Of a stretch of DNA of 15,721 nt, positions 1-6,991 are shown piece by piece. The stretch's first letter is position 1. Each line of letters starts with the position of its first letter. A program made the position numbers and the translations under genes. This stretch comes from an uncultured Pelagibacteraceae bacterium. Its GTDB lineage: Bacteria; Pseudomonadota; Alphaproteobacteria; Pelagibacterales; Pelagibacteraceae. The stretch spans positions 1-15,721 of the forward strand of contig CACPEI010000014.1 of the NCBI GenBank assembly GCA_902632875.1, given 5' to 3'. Under the pieces are notes generated by a model. The model was not told where the DNA came from and did not search any database. It saw only the letters and a program-made list of their open reading frames with translations.

Positions 1-1
1 T

Positions 2-814
2 CAAAGATGGATAAATCTTTATTTTATTAATCTTCAACCATCTGAATTAATGAAGGTCTTTATTATTTTGTGCCTTGCAAAATATTTTCATAGAATGAAA
101 ATAGAAAATGTAAATTCCATTTATACAATTTTGACATCTTTAATAATCATTATTTTACCAATGGGATTAGTAATAGTACAACCTGACCTAGGAACCTCAG
201 TTCTTATTGCCATAAGCGGAATTTCAGTTCTGTGGTTTGCTGGGGTTAATCATAAATATTTTATTTACACTTTATTAGGTTTTGTAATTTCATTACCATT
301 TATCATTGCATTTTTAAAACCATATCAAAAACTTAGAGTATTAACTTTTTTAAATCCAGATAGAGACCCATTAGGAGCAGGTTATCAAATAATTCAATCA
401 AAAATCGCCGTGGGTTCTGGAGGTTTATTTGGCAAAGGATTTTTAAAAGGTACTCAAAGTTATTTAGAATTTTTACCAGAAAAACATACTGATTTTATTT
501 TTACACTTTTTTCTGAAGAATTTGGTTTCGTTGGCTCAGTTATTCTTTTACTAATCTATGCAGTAATTATTTATAGAATTGTCGCGATCGGAGCAAGTTG
601 CAGAAGTTATTTTGCAAAGATTTTTTGTTATAGCTTTGGTGCAGCAATTTTTGTATTTATTACAATAAATATGAGTATGGTTTTAGGTTTACTACCTATA
701 GTAGGCTCTCCATTACCAATTATGTCCTACGGCGGATCTTCTATGTTAGCCACAATGATAGGCTTTGGAATAGTGATGAGCGCAAGAGTGCACAATCAAC
801 AATTGATTGCTTAA
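2..814 (+). CDS. rodA: RodA/MrdB, SEDS-family peptidoglycan glycosyltransferase (5' truncated by window start)
   Basis: RodA is the integral inner-membrane SEDS polymerase that makes lateral-wall glycan strands with its partner PBP2. The reading frame is open from base 2, so the ATG at 50 is an internal Met and not the start. The codons before it spell RWINL...QPSELMK, the usual RodA motif. About 270 C-terminal residues are present. The segment DPLGAGYQIIQSKIAVGSGG, then KGTQSYLEFLPEKHTDFIF and the SEEFGFVG motif, identify RodA rather than FtsW. The Asp of HTDFIF lies in the extracellular loop that holds the catalytic Asp in this family. The C-terminal LPIVGSPLPIMSYGGSS motif is intact and several hydrophobic segments are visible. 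Upstream partners such as mreBCD or mrdA would be expected just outside the window. Identification is secure; only the N-terminus is missing. Confidence 0.95.
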   Translation, partial: QRWINLYFINLQPSELMKVFIILCLAKYFHRMKIENVNSIYTILTSLIIIILPMGLVIVQPDLGTSVLIAISGISVLWFAGVNHKYFIYTLLGFVISLPFIIAFLKPYQKLRVLTFLNPDRDPLGAGYQIIQSKIAVGSGGLFGKGFLKGTQSYLEFLPEKHTDFIFTLFSEEFGFVGSVILLLIYAVIIYRIVAIGASCRSYFAKIFCYSFGAAIFVFITINMSMVLGLLPIVGSPLPIMSYGGSSMLATMIGFGIVMSARVHNQQLIA

Positions 815-841
815 GTATAATTTGTCGCTTAACTTTTTTTT
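811..841 (+). terminator. Possible weak intrinsic terminator after rodA
   Basis: A five-base inverted repeat (TTAAG at 811-815, CTTAA at 828-832, 12-base loop) is followed by one C and a run of eight T (834-841). The stem is short, AT-rich and overlaps the rodA stop codon, so it would be a poor hairpin. The T-run placed right after it is the main support. A TATAAT at 816-821 falls in the loop and could instead be a -10 element for the next gene. Confidence 0.25.
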
Positions 842-864
842 AGTAGAAATTGTATAACCTTTTT

Positions 865-2106
865 ATGAATAATAAATTAGAGATAGGAATTATAGGTGCA
901 GGCATACAAGGAATTTCTAATGCATTATTTCTTCAAAAAAAAGGTTTTAACGTTACGATATTTGATAGAGATGAGCCAGGTAGTCCAGTAGCCTCATATG
1001 GTAATGCTGGTCACTTTTCGCCTTATGCATCCTTATCACTAAATAGAACAGATGTGCTTGCTGATGTCCCTGCAATGTTATTAAGCTCTACTGGGCCTTT
1101 AGCATTGAAATGGAATTATGTGCCAAAAATGTTGCCATGGTTTTTTAAATTTATTTTAAACACAACTAAAAATAAAATGATGCACACTGCAAAAAATATG
1201 CATCAAATTTTAGATTTAGCTTTGCCGGCATATGATGAACTTTTTGATGAAATTGAATTAGGAGGATTGGTTGAAAATAAAGGTATTTTATATATTTGGA
1301 ATGATAAGGATTTAAAAAGTAGAGAATTAGAAATAAGAGTAAGAGATGAGCTTGGTGTTAAGCAACAATTAGTTACCAAAGATGAGATTCATGATTTAGA
1401 ACCAAATATTAAACCTTTTTATCATGCAGGTGTTTATTATCCTTATGCAAGACACGCGAGAAATCCAAGAAAAATTTTATTAAAATTTTTTGAATTATTT
1501 TTAAAAAAAGGTGGAAAGTTTGAAAAAAAAAATATTAAAAATATTCAATTTGATACTGACAAGCCTGTTATCGTTTCTGAAAATGATAAACATACCTTTG
1601 ATAAAATTGTAATTGCTTGTGGAGCTTTATCAAAAAAACTAACAGATAATTTAGACGAAAAAATACCTTTAGATACTGAAAGAGGTTATCATGTTCATTT
1701 TAAAAATTGTGACCATCTTTTAAGTAGACCAGTAATTTTTTCTAATAGAGGTTTTGGTATCACGCCCATGGAGCAAGGATTGAGAGTGGTTGGTACTGTA
1801 GAATTTGGTGGTTTAGATAACCCTCTTTCAAAATCAAGAATAAAAAATTTAATTAATAATGCTAAGTATATGCTAGGTGATCTTCCTGAACATGAAGATG
1901 AGTGGCTAGGCTTTAGACCAACACTACCAGATTTTTTACCTGTTATGGGCCCATCAAAAAAATATAAAAACGTGTTTTATTGTTTCGGTCATCATCATTT
2001 AGGATGGACTTTGGGTCCAATTTCTGGAAAGATCGTATCCGGAATGATAGCTAAAGAAAATACAAATCTAAATTTAGATCCCTATAGCTCAACAAGATTT
2101 AATTAA
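865..2106 (+). CDS. DadA-like FAD-dependent amino-acid oxidoreductase (DAO family)
   Basis: This 413-residue protein is a flavin oxidoreductase of the DAO superfamily, closest in style to D-amino-acid dehydrogenase DadA, which deaminates D-amino acids to keto acids and passes electrons to the membrane chain. The N-terminal Rossmann fingerprint GAGIQG is at residues 11-16, with the ribose-binding acid at D34 (IFDRDEPG). The SYGNAG motif is at 44-49. The DadA-type ERGYH motif is at 272-276. The C-terminal FAD-binding region WLGFRPTLPD (347-356) is followed by a GHHHLGWTLGP segment. I chose ATG 865 rather than the in-frame TTG at 850 because the protein then begins five residues before the first beta strand, as is usual. 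No clear ribosome binding site precedes either start. The next gene begins 4 bases downstream. The substrate cannot be read from sequence; proline, sarcosine or other N-methyl amino acids remain possible. Confidence 0.85.
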   Translation: MNNKLEIGIIGAGIQGISNALFLQKKGFNVTIFDRDEPGSPVASYGNAGHFSPYASLSLNRTDVLADVPAMLLSSTGPLALKWNYVPKMLPWFFKFILNTTKNKMMHTAKNMHQILDLALPAYDELFDEIELGGLVENKGILYIWNDKDLKSRELEIRVRDELGVKQQLVTKDEIHDLEPNIKPFYHAGVYYPYARHARNPRKILLKFFELFLKKGGKFEKKNIKNIQFDTDKPVIVSENDKHTFDKIVIACGALSKKLTDNLDEKIPLDTERGYHVHFKNCDHLLSRPVIFSNRGFGITPMEQGLRVVGTVEFGGLDNPLSKSRIKNLINNAKYMLGDLPEHEDEWLGFRPTLPDFLPVMGPSKKYKNVFYCFGHHHLGWTLGPISGKIVSGMIAKENTNLNLDPYSSTRFN

Positions 2107-2110
2107 TTAC

Positions 2111-3004
2111 ATGCAAAATACGAAAGCATATGTAATGCTCGTGTGTGCGACTTTATTTTGGGCTGGTAACTTTATGATTGGTAAGTTAGCCTTTTTTTCT
2201 AACATTCCACCGATGACTTTAGTTTTTTTTCGATGGTCTTTGGTTTGGCTTATTTTATTACCATTTACTTTTAATGAAATTATTAGATACAAAGGGATTA
2301 TTCTGAAAAATTTACCACTTTTATTTTTTTTAGCATTAACAAGTGTAGGTTTATTTAATTCTTTTACATATTTGTCATTAGTTCATACTCAAGTAATAAA
2401 TGCTTCCTTATTTAATACAGCTATACCAGCAATTATAATTCTATTATGTTTTTTGTTTAAAATAGAAAAAACAAATAAGTATCAAATTGTGGGGCTTATA
2501 ATTTCTGTTTTAGGAATTTTATCAATTATCACTAGATTAAATTTAGAAATTATTTTCTCATTAAATTTTAATAAAGGTGATTTAATAATGATTGGAGGTG
2601 TTATCTCATGGGGCTTGTATTCAGCTTTTTTAAAAAGAAAAAAATTTGATTTACCTCTTCTTACTCTAGTTCAAGTTTTGTGTACTTTTGGATTAATTTT
2701 TATTTTTCCACAATTTATGTATGAGTTTGTTCAAGGACAAAAAATAGAAATAAATGAAAACTTATTTTATATTCTTTTTTTCTTAGCTTTATTTCCTAGT
2801 ATTGGATCTTATTATTGTTGGGCAGGTGCTGTTTCTATCATTGGTGCAAATAGAGCTGGTATATTTTTATCTTTAATTCCATTATTTAGTACATTGATGG
2901 CTATTTTCTTCTATAATGAGCAATTTCAATTTTTTCACTTGATTGGAGCAATTTTAATTATATTAGGTTTATTTTTATCTAATAAGGAAATTAAAAATGC
3001 TTAA
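2111..3004 (+). CDS. EamA-family drug/metabolite transporter (DMT superfamily)
   Basis: This 297-residue protein is an inner-membrane permease made of two EamA repeats, about ten hydrophobic segments in all. The first repeat opens with LFWAGNFMIGKLAF and contains the FFRW motif after helix 2. The second begins near GGVISWGLYSAFLKR and ends with the characteristic FYNEQFQFFHLIGAILII region. Members of this family usually export amino acids, nucleobases or other metabolites; the substrate here is unknown. It starts 4 bases after the DadA-like gene, and its last 8 bases overlap the start of the hydroxyacid dehydrogenase, which points to co-transcription and translational coupling. Context suggests a substrate related to amino or hydroxy acids, but this is inference. 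Confidence 0.88.
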   Translation: MQNTKAYVMLVCATLFWAGNFMIGKLAFFSNIPPMTLVFFRWSLVWLILLPFTFNEIIRYKGIILKNLPLLFFLALTSVGLFNSFTYLSLVHTQVINASLFNTAIPAIIILLCFLFKIEKTNKYQIVGLIISVLGILSIITRLNLEIIFSLNFNKGDLIMIGGVISWGLYSAFLKRKKFDLPLLTLVQVLCTFGLIFIFPQFMYEFVQGQKIEINENLFYILFFLALFPSIGSYYCWAGAVSIIGANRAGIFLSLIPLFSTLMAIFFYNEQFQFFHLIGAILIILGLFLSNKEIKNA

Positions 3005-3947
3005 AGTTGCAATTTTAGATGATTACCAAAATGTTTCTCAACAATTTGTTGATATTGAAAAACTCTCCGGGAAATATGAAATTAAAATATTTAGTGAACC
3101 GTTTATTGACGAAGCCGATGCAATTGATCAATTAGTAGATTTTGAGGCATTATTAATAATGCGTGAGAGAACCCCAATAACAAAAAATTTAATTGATAAT
3201 TTAACTAAACTAAAATTTATTATTACTAGTGGAATGAGAAATAAATCAATTGATTTAGAGGAAACTAAAAAAAGAAAAATAATAGTTTGTGGCACCGAAA
3301 TAAATCCTAATCCAACACCTGAATTAACATGGTGTTTAATTTTAGGATTGGCAAGAAATTTGAAAGAGGAAATCGATAATATGTATCAAGGATATTGGCA
3401 AACTACAGTTGGGGTAGAACTGAAAGGTAAAGTTTTAGGTTTGATTGGTCTTGGTAAAGTGGGTTCACAGGTGGCTAAAATTGGCAAAGCATTTGGTATG
3501 CAAGTAATGGCATGGAGCGAAAACTTAAGCCTAGACAAGTGTAAGGAATTAGATGTTTTACCCTGCAGCAAAGAGGATATAATTAAGAATTCTGATTTCT
3601 TATCAATACATGTACACGGTGGAGAAAGATATAAAGATTGTATTACTTTGAAAGAATTGGATAAAATGAAAAAAACAGCTTATCTAATTAACACATCTAG
3701 AGGCCCAATAGTCAATGAGGATGATTTAATCATAGCTTTGTCCACAAATGAGATTGCTGGAGCAGGTCTTGATGTCTATGACAAGGAGCCTTTACCAGAG
3801 AATAATAAATTGAGATTTTTGCCTAATGCATTACTAACACCACACATTGGCTATGTGACTGCAGAAAATTATAATATTTTTTATAATCAAATGATTGAGT
3901 CGTTGGAAGCCTGCACCAATGGAAAACCAATTAGAATAATAGAGTAA
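2997..3947 (+). CDS. D-isomer-specific 2-hydroxyacid dehydrogenase (SerA/GhrA-like)
   Basis: This 316-residue cytosolic NAD(P)-dependent oxidoreductase interconverts a 2-keto acid and a D-2-hydroxy acid. The nucleotide-binding motif GLGKVG is at residues 151-156. The family catalytic triad is present: R235 in INTSRGPIV, E264 in LDVYDKEPLP and H283 in LTPHIGYV. At the end of the second Rossmann strand the sequence reads AWSEN, with Ser (S174) where NAD-specific members usually carry Asp. This makes NADP use plausible but not proven. The length is normal for single-domain-pair members without the regulatory ACT domain of many SerA proteins, so it is unlikely to be the biosynthetic phosphoglycerate dehydrogenase. 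It overlaps the transporter gene by 8 bases and the next gene starts 2 bases after it ends. The exact substrate is unknown. Confidence 0.9.
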   Translation: MLKVAILDDYQNVSQQFVDIEKLSGKYEIKIFSEPFIDEADAIDQLVDFEALLIMRERTPITKNLIDNLTKLKFIITSGMRNKSIDLEETKKRKIIVCGTEINPNPTPELTWCLILGLARNLKEEIDNMYQGYWQTTVGVELKGKVLGLIGLGKVGSQVAKIGKAFGMQVMAWSENLSLDKCKELDVLPCSKEDIIKNSDFLSIHVHGGERYKDCITLKELDKMKKTAYLINTSRGPIVNEDDLIIALSTNEIAGAGLDVYDKEPLPENNKLRFLPNALLTPHIGYVTAENYNIFYNQMIESLEACTNGKPIRIIE

Positions 3948-3948
3948 A

Positions 3949-4842
3949 ATGGATTTACCAGTTGTAAATCATGAGGATTATTTTGCAAAAATTGGTGATG
4001 ATCATAAATTTCCAATAAATAAATTTGGTGAGCTTGCAAAATATCTTATTAAAAAAAAAATTGTAAAAAAGTTTCATCAACCCTATGCTTGTTCACATGA
4101 AACTTTAAAAAGAGCTCATTCTGAAAATTATATTAAGGATGTTAAAAATAAAACATTAGATCAAAATATTATTAAAAAAATTGGTTTTCCTTTAGTTGAG
4201 AGTGTAATTCAAAGATCGTTAGTTGCCACTGGTGGGACCGTACTTGCATCTAAGCTTGCTATCAATTACGGTGTTGCTTGTAATACAGCGGGTGGCAGTC
4301 ACCATGCTAACTTCGAGGGTGGAGCAGGTTATTGTGTTTTCAATGATGTGGCAGTTGCAGCTCAATATTTACTAGATCGAGGATTAGCAGGAAAAATTTT
4401 AATCGTAGATTTAGACGTTCATCAAGGAAATGGTAATGCTGATATTTTTAAAGATAATAAAAATGTATTTACTTTTAGCATGCATTCAAAAACAAATTAC
4501 CCGGCTAAGAAATCTGTTAGTGATCTTGATGTAGAACTTGATGACAATATGAAAGATGAACAATATCTAAAATTACTCAAATTTTATCTAAATCATTTAA
4601 ATGAGGAAAATTTTGATTTTGTTTTCTATATTGCAGGTGTTGATATTCATTTAAATGACCGTTTAGGTAAATTAAAAATTTCGGATAATGGTATAAAAAA
4701 AAGAGATGAAATTGTAACAGAAAACTTTTTCTCAAAAGGGGTGCCTTTGTGTGGAGTTTTAGGCGGTGGTTACAATAAAGATTTTGATAAGCTTGTCGAA
4801 TTACACTCTTTTTTACATCAGTCCTGTGCTAAATTATTATAG
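3949..4842 (+). CDS. Histone-deacetylase-fold amidohydrolase (class IV HDAC-like)
   Basis: This 297-residue zinc hydrolase belongs to the arginase/deacetylase superfamily. The catalytic His pair is H118-H119 in GGSHHA. Zinc ligands are expected at D156 and H158 in DLDVHQGNG and D232 in AGVDIH. The transition-state Tyr is Y275 in LGGGYN. All these key residues are intact, so the enzyme is probably active. The short length, and QGNG in place of the HGDG/HGNG of many eukaryotic enzymes, fit the bacterial HDAC11-like/class IV group. Bacterial members act on acetylated polyamines, small amides or acetyl-lysine; the substrate here is unknown. It lies 2 bases after the hydroxyacid dehydrogenase and 2 bases before msrB, so it belongs to the same operon. 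A role in freeing an N-acylated metabolite before oxidation by its neighbours is possible but only inferred. Confidence 0.88.
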   Translation: MDLPVVNHEDYFAKIGDDHKFPINKFGELAKYLIKKKIVKKFHQPYACSHETLKRAHSENYIKDVKNKTLDQNIIKKIGFPLVESVIQRSLVATGGTVLASKLAINYGVACNTAGGSHHANFEGGAGYCVFNDVAVAAQYLLDRGLAGKILIVDLDVHQGNGNADIFKDNKNVFTFSMHSKTNYPAKKSVSDLDVELDDNMKDEQYLKLLKFYLNHLNEENFDFVFYIAGVDIHLNDRLGKLKISDNGIKKRDEIVTENFFSKGVPLCGVLGGGYNKDFDKLVELHSFLHQSCAKLL

Positions 4843-4844
4843 TT

Positions 4845-5222
4845 ATGAATAAAAAAAACCCTAACCTTAGTGCTGAGCAAAAATTAGTTATGTTTGAAGA
4901 TGGTACTGAGCCACCCGGTACTAGTGAATTAAATAATGAAAAAAGGGTTGGTAGTTATCATTGTGCTAACTGTGGAATAAAACTATTTGAGTCTAATACG
5001 AAATATGAAAGTGGTTCAGGTTGGCCTTCGTTTTATCAATCAATACCTGATGTATTTGAAACAAAAACAGATTATTTGTTAGGTTACGCAAGAACAGAAT
5101 ATCATTGTAAGAATTGTGACGCCCACCATGGACATATTTTTGATGATGGACCAAAGCCAACTGGAAAAAGATATTGTAATAATGGTGTTTGTTTAGTTTT
5201 TAAGGAGCTAGATAATAAATAA
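4845..5222 (+). CDS. msrB: Peptide-methionine (R)-S-oxide reductase MsrB
   Basis: MsrB reduces the R epimer of methionine sulfoxide in oxidised proteins, with thioredoxin as usual reductant. At 125 residues it is a complete single-domain enzyme without signal peptide, so it should be cytosolic. The structural zinc site is made by two CxxC pairs, C40/C43 and C88/C91. The GSGWPSFY motif is at residues 57-64, and the HHGHIFDDGP motif (94-103) carries the active-site His. The catalytic Cys is C111 in KRYCNNG. A further cysteine at C116 could serve in recycling; it replaces the Ser or Ala often found there. No MsrA is present nearby. Its stop codon shares one base with the next start (TAATG), showing tight coupling to the small membrane protein downstream. 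Confidence 0.95.
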   Translation: MNKKNPNLSAEQKLVMFEDGTEPPGTSELNNEKRVGSYHCANCGIKLFESNTKYESGSGWPSFYQSIPDVFETKTDYLLGYARTEYHCKNCDAHHGHIFDDGPKPTGKRYCNNGVCLVFKELDNK

Positions 5223-5566
5223 TGGGAAAAATTAAAATTATCTTTTACTTAATTTTGATTTTCATAGTTTACAAAGGTTACGTTGCATTTAAAGATTTTG
5301 AAATTGGTGTTGAAGACAAAGTTGCTGAAATAGAAGAAAAATCAGATTTTGAAAAAGAGGGAGAGGTTATTGGCTTAATGATGTACCTGGGTGATCCGCT
5401 AGAATTACAAGAACACTTATACACTGAGAGTAGATCCAAATGTTTAGAGCTAAAACAAATAGCTGAAGAGAGTTCATTTGCGTATTATGAGTGTGCTAAA
5501 GTCAATGCAGTGCTCAAAGGAAAAAAAATAGTTAGTATCATTAATGAAATTGAGGTAATTCAATGA
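5222..5566 (+). CDS. Small membrane-anchored protein of unknown function
   Basis: I do not recognise this 114-residue protein. Residues about 5-22 form one hydrophobic segment (IIFYLILIFIVYKG) preceded by two lysines, so it is probably a single-pass inner-membrane protein with the rest facing the periplasm. Residues 25-48 are highly charged and helix-prone. The C-terminal part holds two cysteines, C74 and C91, in a C-x16-C arrangement that could form a disulfide if exported. It overlaps the msrB stop by one base and the next gene by four (ATGA), so it is very likely translated and co-expressed. Being sandwiched between msrB and another membrane protein suggests an envelope or redox-related role, but nothing in the sequence proves it. 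Confidence 0.7.
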   Translation: MGKIKIIFYLILIFIVYKGYVAFKDFEIGVEDKVAEIEEKSDFEKEGEVIGLMMYLGDPLELQEHLYTESRSKCLELKQIAEESSFAYYECAKVNAVLKGKKIVSIINEIEVIQ

Positions 5567-5904
5567 TTTTAAAATATTTCAGTTTTATCGTTGGTATTGT
5601 TTGGGCATATTCGATTATAAGAACACAATCAATTTTCAGTAAAAAAACAGGCCTTATTTTTAAAATATTTATTTCAAATATTTCTTGGTTAACTTTTTTA
5701 GCAGCAGTTTATTTTGGATACAAAAACTTTTCAATTCAGCTAACTTTAATCGGAATTATTTTTTCAATATTAATTGTCCATTTAGGATTTAAATTTTTAG
5801 GTAAACTTTTAAAATCAAAATACACAGAAAGACAATTATCAATTTCTAAATCAATATTTGAATATTCTTTAATTGTTTGGGTTTTGTATTATCTTTTTTA
5901 TTAA
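5563..5904 (+). CDS. Small multi-pass membrane protein of unknown function
   Basis: This 113-residue protein is almost entirely hydrophobic, with about four likely membrane segments near residues 3-18, 34-52, 58-78 and 97-113. Short lysine-rich stretches (SKKTG, LKSKYTERQ) fall between them. I recognise no family motif. It starts inside the stop of the preceding gene (ATGA overlap at 5563-5566), so the two are probably translated together and may work as a pair. It is the last gene before the 73-base gap that separates this operon from the pilus operon. Coding is supported by the overlap and by the clean hydrophobic pattern; function is unknown. Confidence 0.65.
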   Translation: MILKYFSFIVGIVWAYSIIRTQSIFSKKTGLIFKIFISNISWLTFLAAVYFGYKNFSIQLTLIGIIFSILIVHLGFKFLGKLLKSKYTERQLSISKSIFEYSLIVWVLYYLFY

Positions 5905-5977
5905 ATTAGCACCTATTTTGGTCAATTATAATTAAGTAAATATTGTATTTTTTTATATAACATTATAAAATTTATTC
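5905..5977 (+). promoter_or_regulatory. Likely promoter region of the pilus operon
   Basis: This 73-base gap is the longest non-coding stretch in the window and precedes pilT, the first gene of a tightly packed operon. It is almost pure A/T. A perfect TATAAT lies at 5927-5932, inside the palindrome AATTATAATT (5924-5933), but no good -35 box lies at the right distance. An alternative pair is TTGGTC (5918-5923) and TATTGT (5941-5946), 17 bases apart, with weak matches. No clear terminator hairpin for the upstream operon and no Shine-Dalgarno sequence before the ATG are visible. The call rests mainly on position. Confidence 0.4.
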
Positions 5978-6991
5978 ATGTTTGAAAAATTAGAAGAACT
6001 AGCCAAAAATAACAAAAAAATTTCAGACTTTCATATAAGAAGTGGATGGCCGTTAGCTTATAGACAAACAGGTGAAATTCATAAAATACCTGAAGTATTG
6101 GTGAAATCTCAAGATCTCCAAGATTTAATTTCAACAAATTGTAACGAAGTTGAAATGAAAAGATTTAACGATACTCATGAGCTTGATTCTTCTGTTACTT
6201 TAAGTGGTTTACGGTTTAGAGCAAATTTTTATAAAACAATTCATGGCCCTGCTGCAGTTTTAAGAAGAGTTGAAAGTATAATTCCAACAATGGATCAATT
6301 TGATTTACCACCAGTGCTGTACGACATAATCGATATGCATAAAGGTTTAGTTTTAGTAACAGGTCCTACTGGTTCTGGAAAATCCACAACGCTGGCAGCG
6401 ATAGTAAATGAGATTAATAAAACAAGAACATCAAATATCATCACAGTTGAAGATCCAGTTGAATTTATTCATAAGGACATTAAAAGCATTGTGTCTCATC
6501 GAGAGGTGGGAAAACAAACTCAGTCTTTTGCTAGCGCATTAAAAGCTGCGTTGAGAGAAGATCCAGATGTTATATTAGTAGGTGAGATGAGAGATTTGGA
6601 AACTGTTTCACTTGCTTTAACTGCTGCTGAAACTGGCCACTTAGTTTTTGGAACTTTACATACAAGTGGTGCACCTAGCACAATAAATAGAATTATTGAT
6701 GTGTTTCCTCCAGAACAACAGGCACAGATTAGAGCTCAGATTTCAACATCTTTAAAAATGGTTGTAACTCAAAGACTTTTAAAAACAAAAGATGGTCAAG
6801 GTCGATGTGGTGCTTTTGAAGTAATGAAATGTACTGCTCCAATACAAAACTTAATCAGAGAATCTAAAATTCATCAAATACCAAGCATCATGCAGACCGC
6901 CGTTAAAGATGGAATGGTTACAATGACCAAATCATTAGAGGAACTTGTCAAAGCAGGTAAAATAGATGCAAGCGCTGGTAAAGAGCAATAA
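5978..6991 (+). CDS. pilT: Type IV pilus retraction ATPase PilT
   Basis: PilT is the cytosolic hexameric ATPase that depolymerises type IV pili and so powers twitching, DNA uptake or pulling in of bound material. This copy has 337 residues, a normal length. The N-terminal PAS-like half contains SDFHIRSGWPLAYRQTGEI, the counterpart of the usual SDLHL...R..G motif. Walker A is GPTGSGKST (129-137), the Asp box ITVEDPVEF (155-163), Walker B with catalytic E203 in REDPDVILVGEMRD (193-206), and the His box GHLVFGTLHTS (220-230). The C-terminal APIQNLIRESK corresponds to the AIRNLIREGK retraction motif of PilT, which separates it from the extension ATPase PilB. A PilU-type paralogue cannot be fully excluded. 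Its last 26 bases overlap the first minor pilin gene, so retraction motor and tip pilins are encoded in one transcript. Confidence 0.93.
   Translation: MFEKLEELAKNNKKISDFHIRSGWPLAYRQTGEIHKIPEVLVKSQDLQDLISTNCNEVEMKRFNDTHELDSSVTLSGLRFRANFYKTIHGPAAVLRRVESIIPTMDQFDLPPVLYDIIDMHKGLVLVTGPTGSGKSTTLAAIVNEINKTRTSNIITVEDPVEFIHKDIKSIVSHREVGKQTQSFASALKAALREDPDVILVGEMRDLETVSLALTAAETGHLVFGTLHTSGAPSTINRIIDVFPPEQQAQIRAQISTSLKMVVTQRLLKTKDGQGRCGAFEVMKCTAPIQNLIRESKIHQIPSIMQTAVKDGMVTMTKSLEELVKAGKIDASAGKEQ

Noticed and set aside
50..814. ATG at 50 as the start of a short RodA
   Set aside because: The frame is open back to base 2 and the residues before this Met (RWINL, QPSEL) are conserved RodA sequence, so the gene begins before the window.
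816..821. TATAAT as a -10 box for the DadA-like gene
   Set aside because: No recognisable -35 box lies 15-19 bases upstream and the region is AT-rich, so a perfect hexamer by chance is not surprising; mentioned only under the possible terminator.
850..864. TTG at 850 as the start of the DadA-like gene
   Set aside because: It adds five residues before MNNKLEIGIIGAG with no ribosome site; ATG 865 gives the usual distance to the Rossmann motif.
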